64,000 nt of DNA from Oceanobacter mangrovi. GTDB taxonomy: Bacteria > Pseudomonadota > Gammaproteobacteria > Pseudomonadales > Oceanobacteraceae. Position 1 is the first letter of the stretch, and every line of letters begins with the position of its first letter. The notes below the pieces were generated by a model that had not been told where the DNA came from, ran no database searches, and was given only the letters and a program-made list of their open reading frames with translations. The stretch is from positions 186,001 through 250,000 of the forward strand of contig NZ_JAHXZR010000005.1 in NCBI RefSeq assembly GCF_019740315.1. The letters run 5' to 3'. The translations under genes were made by a program, and so were the position numbers. Below, one piece after another: positions 8,512 through 17,241 of the stretch.

Positions 8512-9726
8512 ATGATTGCCACTGCACGTTATTCAACTGCCATCAGCCAATGGCTGGGCTCTGCCACCCTCTGGCTGCTGAGCCTGACGGCTAGCGCCGA
8601 AGCCGAATTGCAAAGTCAGCGCCTGCCTGACAGCAGTACTGAACAGCAGGCAATCGTTACCGAAGTACTGATTCGAGGGCTGGATCATCCCTGGTCTGTT
8701 GAATTTATTCCCGATAATCGAATGGTGATCAGCGAACGCTCCGGCCAGTTGCGCGTGATTGAATACCAGCTGATCAATGGCACTCTGATTCCGACGCGGA
8801 TCAGCCCACCGGTAAGTGGTTTGCCAGAGATCTGGACGGGTGGTCAGGGTGGCTTGCTGGACCTCGCCTGGCATGACGACCTGTTGTATTTCAGCTATTC
8901 CGAGCCAGGCGAACTGCTGACGAACTCCACAGCGGTGATGCGAGCCAGACTGGTTGCTGACGGCAAGGGCCAATATCAGCTGCAACAGCAACAGAAAGTC
9001 TTTACCCAGCAACCCAAATACCTGTCACGGGCGCACTTCGGTTCACGACTGGTATTTGATGATGACGGCTATTTGTTTATCACCCTGGGCGAACGTTATT
9101 TCGCCCGTGACGATGCCCAGGTACTGGACAATCATCTCGGCAAAATCGTCCGAATCCATCCCGACGGCCGTATACCAGCGGATAATCCCTTTACCGACAT
9201 CAAGGGCGCTGAGCAGGCCATCTGGACCCTCGGCCATCGTAATCCGCAGGGCGCGGTGCTACATCCACAAAGTCGCGAACTCTGGAGTCATGAACACGGC
9301 CCGCGCGGTGGCGACGAGCTGAATCGTATCCAGCGTGGCCACAACTATGGCTGGCCGGTGATAACCTACGGCAAGGAATACGTGGGCGGAAATATCGGTG
9401 AAGGCTTCGCCAAGGCTGGCATGGAGCAGCCCAATCATTATTGGGTGCCTTCGATTGCACCATCCGGCATGGAATTTTTGACCAGCGACCGTTACCCCGG
9501 CTGGCAAAACAACCTTTTTATTGGCTCGCTGAAATTTCGTCAGCTGGTGCGGCTGCAACTGCAAGATGACCGCGTCAGCCACGAAGAACGCATCAATCTG
9601 CAAGGTTTGAGTGAGCGCATCCGGGACGTCAAACAGGGCCCGGATGGCTTGTTGTATCTGCTCACCGACGAGGATGACGGCAAGCTGGTGCGCTTGTTAC
9701 CTGGACAGGCAACAAGCTTGCAGTGA
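8512..9726 (+). CDS. PQQ-dependent sugar dehydrogenase (YliI-like, periplasmic)
   Basis: A 404-residue secreted six-bladed beta-propeller of the glucose/sorbosone dehydrogenase family, expected to oxidise aldose sugars with PQQ in the periplasm. The first 30 residues form a signal peptide ending ASAEA. Family blocks are clear: GLDHPWSVEFIPDNRMVISE, HLGKIVRIHPDGRIP, TLGHRNPQGAVLHP, EHGPRGGDELNRI and NYGWPVITYG. A good AC-GGAG site lies before the ATG. Its stop codon ends immediately before the stop of the convergent TusA gene, with no base between them. No PQQ biosynthesis genes are in the window; the natural substrate is unknown. Confidence 0.9.
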   Translation: MIATARYSTAISQWLGSATLWLLSLTASAEAELQSQRLPDSSTEQQAIVTEVLIRGLDHPWSVEFIPDNRMVISERSGQLRVIEYQLINGTLIPTRISPPVSGLPEIWTGGQGGLLDLAWHDDLLYFSYSEPGELLTNSTAVMRARLVADGKGQYQLQQQQKVFTQQPKYLSRAHFGSRLVFDDDGYLFITLGERYFARDDAQVLDNHLGKIVRIHPDGRIPADNPFTDIKGAEQAIWTLGHRNPQGAVLHPQSRELWSHEHGPRGGDELNRIQRGHNYGWPVITYGKEYVGGNIGEGFAKAGMEQPNHYWVPSIAPSGMEFLTSDRYPGWQNNLFIGSLKFRQLVRLQLQDDRVSHEERINLQGLSERIRDVKQGPDGLLYLLTDEDDGKLVRLLPGQATSLQ

Positions 9727-10002
9727 TTATTCTTCTGCCGCCTTGTGAATAACAAAGCGGTATACGCCATCGACTTCTTCAGAGACCAGTAGTTGCTGAC
9801 CCAGAAAGCTGCAGAAGCGCAGGAAATCACGCTGGGTTGAAGGGTCGGTGGCCAGCACTTCAACATTGTCGCCAAGCGGCATGTCATTGATGGTGTTGTG
9901 CAACATCATCACCGGCTCCGGGCAAAACAGCCCACGGGCATCCAGATGATGTTGTACGGCGATGTCGCCTTGTTGCTGACTCACGATAAATTCCTCAACC
10001 AT
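9727..10002 (-). CDS. tusA: TusA-type sulfurtransferase
   Basis: A 91-residue sulfur carrier of the TusA/SirA family, which passes persulfide sulfur from IscS into tRNA 2-thiouridine and molybdopterin pathways. The core LDARGLFCPEPVMMLHNTI contains the CPxP active cysteine and is followed by the alpha/beta fold with DPSTQRDFLRFCSFLGQ, very close to E. coli TusA. The start is uncertain: the ATG at 10002 has a poor ribosome site, whereas a GTG at 9984 follows GAGGAA at good spacing and would give 85 residues, closer to the family length of 81. Confidence 0.9.
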   Translation of the reverse strand: MVEEFIVSQQQGDIAVQHHLDARGLFCPEPVMMLHNTINDMPLGDNVEVLATDPSTQRDFLRFCSFLGQQLLVSEEVDGVYRFVIHKAAEE

Positions 10003-10141
10003 AATTCTGTGCCGTCACGGTCACGGGCGGGCGACCTTAACAAAGCGGCAGTCTTTTTCCCACCGGCATTTCCCTCTGCCCGGCAGCGTTCACGCTGCGG
10101 CAGTTTTCTTGACCCGGAATCAGGGAATGTCCAGGGAAGGG

Positions 10142-10324
10142 TCAGCGCTTTTTCTTCGCCCGCTTCTTCTTCAGATAGTCCTTCACTGGCGTTTTGCGGT
10201 CTGGCAGTGCCAGGGCAAAGCGCTGGCGAATATCTTCTACTTTGGCTTCCTTTTCCCGATGCATACGTTCGTGACGATGCTTCTCACCGGCTGCGGCAAA
10301 ATCCACTACATTATCATCAGCCAT
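10142..10324 (-). CDS. Short basic protein of unknown function
   Basis: A 60-residue, highly charged protein with an acidic N-terminus (MADDNVVDF), a helical middle rich in K, R, E and H, and a very basic tail (DYLKKKRAKKKR) that could contact nucleic acid. GAGGT sits about 7 bases before the ATG, and the reading frame is the only plausible one in this interval, so I take it as real. Function is not recognised. It is divergent from hrpB. Confidence 0.65.
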   Translation of the reverse strand: MADDNVVDFAAAGEKHRHERMHREKEAKVEDIRQRFALALPDRKTPVKDYLKKKRAKKKR

Positions 10325-10450
10325 TGGTGTACCTCGTTAGTGTGACGGAGGGTTATACATCGCAGTCGATACCGTTCCAACACCAACAAGCAATCAGTTG
10401 CTGTTTCAGGTATCGTCCTCGACAGGATTATAGACACATCACGACGCCGA

Positions 10451-12988
10451 ATGACTCCCGCTGAACTCACTTTTCCGGTAGATCCACTGCTGGACGACAT
10501 TGCCAGCCAACTCGCACAACACCCTGCGCTGCTGCTGACGGCCGAACCCGGTGCCGGTAAAACCACCCGGGTGCCGCTGCATTTACTCAAACAAGCCTGG
10601 CTGGCTGACCAGACCATTGTGATGCTGGAGCCGCGCCGACTGGCGGCCCGTAATGCCGCCCGCTATATGGCCCAACAACTGGGTGAGCAGGTTGGAGAGA
10701 CCGTTGGCTATCGGATTCGACTGGAACAGCGGGAATCTGCCAACACCCGCCTGCTGGTCGTCACCGAAGGCATTCTGACCCGCATGTTGCAGCAAGACCC
10801 GGAGCTGAGTGGTGTCGGGCTGATTATTTTTGACGAATTCCATGAACGCCATTTGTCCAGTGATCTGGCGCTGGCACTGAGCCAGCAATGCCAGCAGGTC
10901 TGGCGTGAAGACCTCAAGTTGCTGGTGATGTCGGCAACGCTCGACACCGACAGCCTGACCGCCAAACTGGCAGCACCCGTGATTCACTGCCCCGGTCGGG
11001 GCTTCCCGGTCGAGCTATTTTACCGCCCCAAACAACAGTCCGATGAGCCACTGGCACGGCAGGTCTGCCGCACGGTCGCGGAAGTACTGGGCTCGGGTCG
11101 AAGCGGCCACATACTGGTATTTCTGCCCGGCACCGCGGACATCCGGCGGCTGCAGGAACAGTTGCAGCAACAGTATGAAAATAATGAGCAGTTACTGATT
11201 CTGCCGCTGCACGGCCAGCTGGACGACCAGCAGCAAAAGCGGGCGTTACAGGACCCACCAGCTGGCCAGCGCAAGATTCTGCTGGCCACCAATATCGCCG
11301 AAAGCTCACTGACACTGAATGGCGTCGATTGCGTGATTGATAGCGGGCTGGAGCGCCGTATGGAGTTCAGCCCCGCCAGTGGACTTGGCCAACTGCGCAC
11401 ACGTGATATTTCCCAGGCTTCAGCGACCCAACGAATGGGCCGGGCGGGACGCCAGCGAGCCGGGGTCTGTTATCGCTTGTGGCCAGAGAGCACCCATCAC
11501 ACTCGCCCGGCGCATATCGAAGCGGAAATTCGCCACAGTGATCTGACGCCGCTGTTGCTGGAGTTATTGCTTTGGGGTGCCCAACCGGACGAACTGGTGT
11601 GGCTGGATTTTCCACCGGCGGCAGCACTGGCCCAGGCTCGCCAGCTGTTGTACCGACTCGGTTATCTGGAGCAGCCGGACAGCACCCAGCTGAGCGGTGA
11701 TGGTGCAGCTGCTGCGCGGCTGGGTATGGAACCACGCTGGGCCAGTGCGCTGTTACAAGCGCAAGCTCACGGCAGTCACCAGCGCTGTGCAGAACTGGCT
11801 GCCATACTGCAGGAATGGCCCCACCAGCAGCGTCGTTCAGATGATATCGAACGGCTGTTTCAGTATGCCAGCCAACAAAAACTTTGGCAGCAACGCGTCA
11901 AACCATTGGCCAACCGCTGGCTGCAACAACTCCCTACTCGCCAGCCTGCATTCGATACCCCTTACTCGCTGGCTGACTGCTGCCTGTTGGCATTTCCTGA
12001 ACGACTGGCCCAGCGTCGTTCCAACTCGACAAACGGCAGTAGTTACCGAATGGCCAATGGTGTTGGGGTCGAGCTGCAGCCAGACTCCGACCTGCACGGC
12101 CACGAGTGGCTGGTGATTCTTGATCTGACTGGAGGCACCCCCAACCGGGTTCGGGCAGCGCTAAGCATCAGCCAGCAGGAACTCGCCGCTCTGCTGCAAC
12201 AGCACCCGCACTGGCTCAGCAGCAATACCGTCGTCGATTGGCAGCAGCAAGGCACCTTGCTGGCCGAACGCCAGCAGAAAATTGGTCAGCTGGTATGGCA
12301 AAAACAAACGATCAGGGACCTCAGTGCTGCCGACTGGCGCGCTGCCTGGCTGGATTATTTTGCTCACCCCAGCCAGGGGCTGCAGCGACTGGGCAAACTC
12401 GACTGGTCAGATGACTGTCACAATCTCCGCCAACGGGTTGCCCTGCTGCGGCAATATCAGGTCAGCCAAACGGAAACTGAAGAAAACTGGCCAGACTGGA
12501 GTGACGCCGGTCTGCTGACAACCGTCGCCGACTGGCTGTTGCCCTGGCTCGACAACTGCCGCAATGAGCGTCAGCTCAAGGCGCTGGATATGCTCAATAT
12601 TCTGAAAAGCAGCCTCAGCTGGCAGCAGCAACAGCAGCTGGATGACTGGTTACCGACGCACTGGCAGGTGCCGAGTGGTTCACGCATCACGATTGATTAT
12701 TCGCAGACCCCACCACGGTTGTCGGTAAAATTGCAGGAAATGTTTGGTGAACCGACCCAACCAGCGGTTTTGAAAGGCAATCTGAAACTGACGCTGCAAT
12801 TGCTGTCACCGGGGCGCAAGCCATTACAACTGACGCAGGACTTACCCAACTTCTGGCAAAACGCCTACAAGGAAGTCCGCAAGGAAATGCGTGGTCGTTA
12901 TCCGAAACATCCCTGGCCGGAAGACCCTCTCAGTGCAGAAGCCACAGCACTCACCAAGCGAGCGCTGCAGCGACGGGATAATAACTGA
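10451..12988 (+). CDS. hrpB: ATP-dependent RNA helicase HrpB
   Basis: An 845-residue DEAH-type RNA helicase. Motif I is GAGKTTRVPL (from residue 34), motif II is DEFHERHLSSDLAL near 128, motif III is MSATLD and motif VI is QRMGRAGRQRAGVCYRLW. The helicase-associated HA2/HrpB C-terminal domains follow to WPEDPLSAEATALTKRALQRR. E. coli HrpB is about 809 residues. The cellular role of HrpB is poorly known in most bacteria. No clear Shine-Dalgarno precedes the ATG at 10451. It converges with the TPR gene, with 9 bases between the stop codons. Confidence 0.95.
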   Translation: MTPAELTFPVDPLLDDIASQLAQHPALLLTAEPGAGKTTRVPLHLLKQAWLADQTIVMLEPRRLAARNAARYMAQQLGEQVGETVGYRIRLEQRESANTRLLVVTEGILTRMLQQDPELSGVGLIIFDEFHERHLSSDLALALSQQCQQVWREDLKLLVMSATLDTDSLTAKLAAPVIHCPGRGFPVELFYRPKQQSDEPLARQVCRTVAEVLGSGRSGHILVFLPGTADIRRLQEQLQQQYENNEQLLILPLHGQLDDQQQKRALQDPPAGQRKILLATNIAESSLTLNGVDCVIDSGLERRMEFSPASGLGQLRTRDISQASATQRMGRAGRQRAGVCYRLWPESTHHTRPAHIEAEIRHSDLTPLLLELLLWGAQPDELVWLDFPPAAALAQARQLLYRLGYLEQPDSTQLSGDGAAAARLGMEPRWASALLQAQAHGSHQRCAELAAILQEWPHQQRRSDDIERLFQYASQQKLWQQRVKPLANRWLQQLPTRQPAFDTPYSLADCCLLAFPERLAQRRSNSTNGSSYRMANGVGVELQPDSDLHGHEWLVILDLTGGTPNRVRAALSISQQELAALLQQHPHWLSSNTVVDWQQQGTLLAERQQKIGQLVWQKQTIRDLSAADWRAAWLDYFAHPSQGLQRLGKLDWSDDCHNLRQRVALLRQYQVSQTETEENWPDWSDAGLLTTVADWLLPWLDNCRNERQLKALDMLNILKSSLSWQQQQQLDDWLPTHWQVPSGSRITIDYSQTPPRLSVKLQEMFGEPTQPAVLKGNLKLTLQLLSPGRKPLQLTQDLPNFWQNAYKEVRKEMRGRYPKHPWPEDPLSAEATALTKRALQRRDNN

Positions 12989-12997
12989 GCCGAAACG

Positions 12998-14587
12998 TTA
13001 ATCAGACCGTGATTTCATTTGTAGCTCAGCCTTGCTGATCAGCTGACGGGCGACACCACTGCTGTCCAGTGCCACCGCCTTGTTGGCATCGTCAAGGGCA
13101 CCATTAAAATCGTCGTTCTGGTAACGGGCATCTGCACGCCCCAGCAAAGCCTCCGGCTGATCCCCAAAACGCTGCAGATAATCCGACCAGAGCGCATCAA
13201 CCCGATCCCAGCGCTGTCGGCGGCTATAAAGTGTATCCAGCTGCTGAAACCAGGTCAGCTGAGCCTCTGGTCGCTGCACGGCTTTTTGCAAATCCTGCTC
13301 CGCCTCTGCCTGCTTACCCAGCTGCAACCAGCTGAGACTGCGCTGATATAGCATGACTCCGGATTTTTCATCCATCATCAATGCCTTGTCGAGATAGTCG
13401 ATGGATTCATCCAGCTTGCCTGCATCCCGTGCCCGTTGTGCCAACCCACCAAGGGTTTGCAGTAGCTGTTCCCGATACTTCAACAAGGCTGGTGAATCCG
13501 GTGTCAAGCGCGCCGCCTGCGCCAGCTCGGCAGCAGCATTACGGTACTGATGAGATTCCGCAAAGATCTGTGCCCGCCCGAGATAACTGGCACTGTCGGC
13601 ACTGCGCAATTGTACTGCCGCAGAGAAGTCTGCCATCGCCAGCGTGTAGTCGTTCTGCTGTAAACACAGCTGACCACGCAACGCGTAGTAGTCGGCGGTT
13701 TGCTGATATTTCAGGGCCTGATCAAGGCTACGAATCGCTGCGCCCTTTTGTCCTGCATGCTGCTGGCTACGAGCCATCAGATAATACCGGGCTGCCTGAA
13801 TAACTGACCCCATATTGGCGTTCCCCGGCGTTGCCAATATGGATCTCCCCAGCGCTTGCATACGGGCATCTGAACCACCCCACAGCGGCGACTCATACTC
13901 CAGTGCCGTCCGCATCACCAGTAGTGATCCGGGCGTGCGCCTGAGCGCCTCGGTAAGGTATTGCTGGTATTGTTGCTGATCTGAAATGGTGTGGCTGGCC
14001 GTTAATAACAACGCATTAGCCATACCAGAAGCGGGGTTAATTCGTATGGCAGCGTCGATATCGGTAAAGGATGCCAGATAATATTCCCGTGCCCTGGCGA
14101 TTGATGTTGATGAGGCTGTGGCCAGTGAAATCTGATAAACCGCCCGAGCCAGATAAGGGTATTCCTGATTGGGATAATTCCTCACCCAGTCATTAAAATA
14201 ATGTTCATGGCCGGTGCTGCCGAGGGCAAATACCTGATAGGCGTCCCATAGTTGCTGTTGCATCGCTGGCAGTTCAAATGCCTGCTGCGAGGTTTTTTCC
14301 AGATACTCGTTAAGAGCGTCAAATTGGCGAGCCCTTAGCAGTTTTCCAAGACGAATATAATCCTTGTCAGAAATACCCGGCAATACGTCCTGGCTGCTAC
14401 GCAACGACTGGTTTATCTCTGGCTGGCTCGACAACAACTGCTCATGGCGTACCTGACCACTGACTTCCTGGGCACGGTCAGAATAGTGAGTACGTCCCTG
14501 TTCATCTTTCCATGCATAGATATCTGCCTGGGCAATACTACTCAACAAAGCCAGCAGAATTACCTGATTTAGCCTTCCACCCATCAT
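12998..14587 (-). CDS. DUF4124 and tetratricopeptide-repeat envelope protein
   Basis: A 529-residue exported protein. After a short signal peptide (MMGGRLNQVILLALLSSIAQA) comes a DUF4124 motif, DIYAWKDEQGRTHYSD, and then a long all-helical region with TPR-like units such as YYALRGQLCLQQNDYTLAMADFSAAVQLR, SYLGRAQIF and ALLGRADARYQNDDFNGALDDANKAVALD. TPR proteins mediate protein contacts, here probably in the periplasm. GAGG five bases before the ATG at 14587 decides the start; a TTG at 14611 is weaker. Function unknown. Monocistronic by position. Confidence 0.8.
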   Translation of the reverse strand: MMGGRLNQVILLALLSSIAQADIYAWKDEQGRTHYSDRAQEVSGQVRHEQLLSSQPEINQSLRSSQDVLPGISDKDYIRLGKLLRARQFDALNEYLEKTSQQAFELPAMQQQLWDAYQVFALGSTGHEHYFNDWVRNYPNQEYPYLARAVYQISLATASSTSIARAREYYLASFTDIDAAIRINPASGMANALLLTASHTISDQQQYQQYLTEALRRTPGSLLVMRTALEYESPLWGGSDARMQALGRSILATPGNANMGSVIQAARYYLMARSQQHAGQKGAAIRSLDQALKYQQTADYYALRGQLCLQQNDYTLAMADFSAAVQLRSADSASYLGRAQIFAESHQYRNAAAELAQAARLTPDSPALLKYREQLLQTLGGLAQRARDAGKLDESIDYLDKALMMDEKSGVMLYQRSLSWLQLGKQAEAEQDLQKAVQRPEAQLTWFQQLDTLYSRRQRWDRVDALWSDYLQRFGDQPEALLGRADARYQNDDFNGALDDANKAVALDSSGVARQLISKAELQMKSRSD

Positions 14588-14735
14588 GGTCGCCTCATGT
14601 AATTCCGTCAAAACTCACAAACTACGGCGTCAATATATGTCAGCCTGACTGGAGGTTTGGAAGAAAGAAGCGGATTCTAGCGCTATTATTCAGGCCAAAT
14701 TGAGAACACCAGCCCGATTTTCTGGTTTGGCTGGC

Positions 14736-14767
14736 GGATTATTTATTTGCAAGCCAATAAATAATCC
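14736..14767. repeat. Perfect AT-rich inverted repeat
   Basis: GGATTATTTATT (14736-14747) and AATAAATAATCC (14756-14767) form a perfect 12-bp palindrome with an 8-base centre. It lies 84 bases past the stop of the GGDEF-EAL gene and upstream of nothing on the plus strand. No T-run adjoins it, so it may be a processing hairpin, a weak bidirectional terminator or a protein-binding site. Confidence 0.6.
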
Positions 14768-14850
14768 GATTGTCCAACAATATTACAGCGCATATCCACC
14801 GGTTATACGCTATATAAACCGCATAAGCATGATGGATGAAATTACTTTTA

Positions 14851-17241
14851 TTAATTAAACCTCCGGGATTTACATTCAGTAAATTTATCAGACGAGATAT
14901 CAGCGCTATACAAAAAGCCCTGTAAACAGTCACAGCCCATTTCGCGTAGCATCTTTTCCTGCTGGGGCGTTTCGACGCCTTCTGCTGTGACAGACAGGTC
15001 CAGCACCCGACAGAGCGCAATAATGGCCCGGCAGATCTCGATATCGTCAGCATCATCGGGCAAGTCACGAACAAAACTGCGATCAATCTTGACCCGATCG
15101 AACGGCAGTTCCTTGAGGCGTCCAAGTGACGAATAACCGGTGCCAAAATCATCAATCGCCAAATGGACACCCATCTGCCGGATGCGATTGAGCTGCGGCA
15201 ACAAGGGCCCGCTGGCCTGCAAGGCGGTTTCCGTCAACTCCAGTTCAAGACAATCGGCATCGAGCTGATAACGCTGCAACAGCTCGGCAACATGGTCCGG
15301 GAAATCGTCATCGGCCATTTGCCGTGGCGATATATTCACCGCCATGCGAACGTCACTCAGACCAATTTGCAACCACTCAGATATAGTCCGACAGGCTTCT
15401 TCGAGCACCCAGTTACCGATCGAAATAATGGCGTCCGACTGCTCGGCAATCGATATAAAACTTGCTGGTGCCAATAACCCCAGATCTGGATGCTGCCAGC
15501 GAATCAACGCCTCGGCACCACACAAACGGCCACTTCCCGCTTCGAACAATGGCTGATAACCAAGCACAAATTCGTTTTGAACAATGGCATCACGCAAATC
15601 GGCCTCGATCCGAACCCGCTGACGATATTCCTGGTCAAGGGCAAAATCGTAGACGCAATAGCGGTTCTTGCCCTGCTTTTTGGCTTCAAACATGGCGGTA
15701 TCGGCGGCGCGTAACAACTCGTCCAGCTCCCGGGTAGCATCATCGGAAATCACCACTCCAATACTGGCACTGACCTGGACTTTTTCTCGGCTCAACTTGA
15801 CCGACTCACTGGCTACCTGAAGAATTTTCCGCGCCACCACATCCATGCCATCGGCATCGCGAATCCGCGGAACCACCACCACAAATTCATCGCCACCCAG
15901 GCGGGCAATGGTATCTTCGTCCCGCAACGCCGCCACCAGCCGCTGGGCCAGCACCTTTAAGAGCGTGTCGCCTTCAGCATGGCCAAGTGTGTCGTTAACC
16001 AGCTTGAAGCCGTCAAGATCGAGATAAGCGATGCCTATTGATTCACCTTCGCGCTGTTCTTCAATGGCTTGCTGCAGGTTTTTTTCAAACCGTAAACGAT
16101 TGCCAAGCCCCGTCAACGGATCGACATAGGCCATTTGAGTGAGGTTCTGCTCGGCCCGCCGCAAACGGGAAATATCCGACAGATTAAAGATATAGCCTGA
16201 CAGGCTGCCGTCGGCATCACGGGTTTTGCTGATGTGTTCCCAAGCCGGAAAAATTTCACCATTCTTGCGGCGACAGACGACCTCACCACTCCAGCTATCC
16301 AGCGCCGTGGCCATCTGGATCGGGTTGTCATCACTGCGGCGGGCATACAGCAAAGACACCGGATTCTTACCCAGCAGCTCTTGTTCGGAATAGCCGGAGA
16401 TTTGCACAAACGCCGGATTAACCCGCTTGATACGCTGGTCACGATCGGTAATCACCAGTCCTTCAGCAGTGCTGCGGAACAACAGATCGGCCTGTTTGAG
16501 ATCGCTCTGCAAACGCTGTTCATCGTCCACGTCCTGCAACAAGCCAGTCACCTGACGCCGCTGATTGGCTGCAAGGGAGACGGTCGCAAACAGCCGGAAC
16601 CAGCGAAACTGACCATCGTTCTTGAGCCGTAACAATCGTACAACCCGATGCTTACTGGCGAGCTCTGCCAGCAGCGCATCACGATCGTCCTGATGCAGTT
16701 GTTGCAACAAATCATCCAGCGAGGTGTCGAGCGGTTGCAATGCCCCATCTGGCTGCGGCTCAGCCAGCTGATCATCTTCTTCCGGATGCCATTCCCACAG
16801 TTTCATCTGGGCCGATTTCAACGCCATTTGCAGTCGTTCGGTGACAACCCGCAGCTGCTGATCAGCATCATGGCGATTCATTGCCACCTTGATTGCGGCC
16901 CCGATTTCACGCCGCTCGTAGGGTTTTACCAGGTATCCGTACGGAAATGACTCCAGCGCATCGGCCATGGTTTCATCGTCCGTATAGGCTGTGAGGAAGA
17001 TTACCGGAATACGCAACTGTGAGTGGATAACGCTGGCCGCTTCCGTACCCAGCATGTCGTCGGCCAGGTGAATGTCCATCAACACCAGATCCGGCCGCTT
17101 GGCCAATGCCAGCTCAATCGACTTTTCCGCTCTGGCGGTACTCGCCACCACGCGGTGACCAAGCTCTTCCAGCGTTGCCTTGAGATCCAGCGCAGTGATC
17201 TGCTCGTCTTCAACGATGAGAATGCTGTAGCTGCCGTTCAT
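14851..17241 (-). CDS. Response regulator with PAS, GGDEF and EAL domains
   Basis: A 796-residue cytosolic protein for cyclic di-GMP turnover. Order: receiver domain (ILIVEDEQ, phospho-acceptor Asp in VLMDIHL near residue 54, conserved K in YLVKPYE), a PAS-like segment ending in a PAC block near 250, a second PAS domain (STAEGLVITDRDQRI), GGDEF near residue 450 (ARLGGDEFVVVV, with an RxxD inhibitory-site motif RDED just before it), and EAL near 577 (GAEALIRWQHP, DDFGTGYSSLGRLK, AEGVETPQQ). Both catalytic signatures look intact, so it could make or degrade c-di-GMP. Its start overlaps the kinase stop by one base (TAATG), indicating translational coupling and a cognate pair. Confidence 0.93.
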   Translation of the reverse strand: MNGSYSILIVEDEQITALDLKATLEELGHRVVASTARAEKSIELALAKRPDLVLMDIHLADDMLGTEAASVIHSQLRIPVIFLTAYTDDETMADALESFPYGYLVKPYERREIGAAIKVAMNRHDADQQLRVVTERLQMALKSAQMKLWEWHPEEDDQLAEPQPDGALQPLDTSLDDLLQQLHQDDRDALLAELASKHRVVRLLRLKNDGQFRWFRLFATVSLAANQRRQVTGLLQDVDDEQRLQSDLKQADLLFRSTAEGLVITDRDQRIKRVNPAFVQISGYSEQELLGKNPVSLLYARRSDDNPIQMATALDSWSGEVVCRRKNGEIFPAWEHISKTRDADGSLSGYIFNLSDISRLRRAEQNLTQMAYVDPLTGLGNRLRFEKNLQQAIEEQREGESIGIAYLDLDGFKLVNDTLGHAEGDTLLKVLAQRLVAALRDEDTIARLGGDEFVVVVPRIRDADGMDVVARKILQVASESVKLSREKVQVSASIGVVISDDATRELDELLRAADTAMFEAKKQGKNRYCVYDFALDQEYRQRVRIEADLRDAIVQNEFVLGYQPLFEAGSGRLCGAEALIRWQHPDLGLLAPASFISIAEQSDAIISIGNWVLEEACRTISEWLQIGLSDVRMAVNISPRQMADDDFPDHVAELLQRYQLDADCLELELTETALQASGPLLPQLNRIRQMGVHLAIDDFGTGYSSLGRLKELPFDRVKIDRSFVRDLPDDADDIEICRAIIALCRVLDLSVTAEGVETPQQEKMLREMGCDCLQGFLYSADISSDKFTECKSRRFN

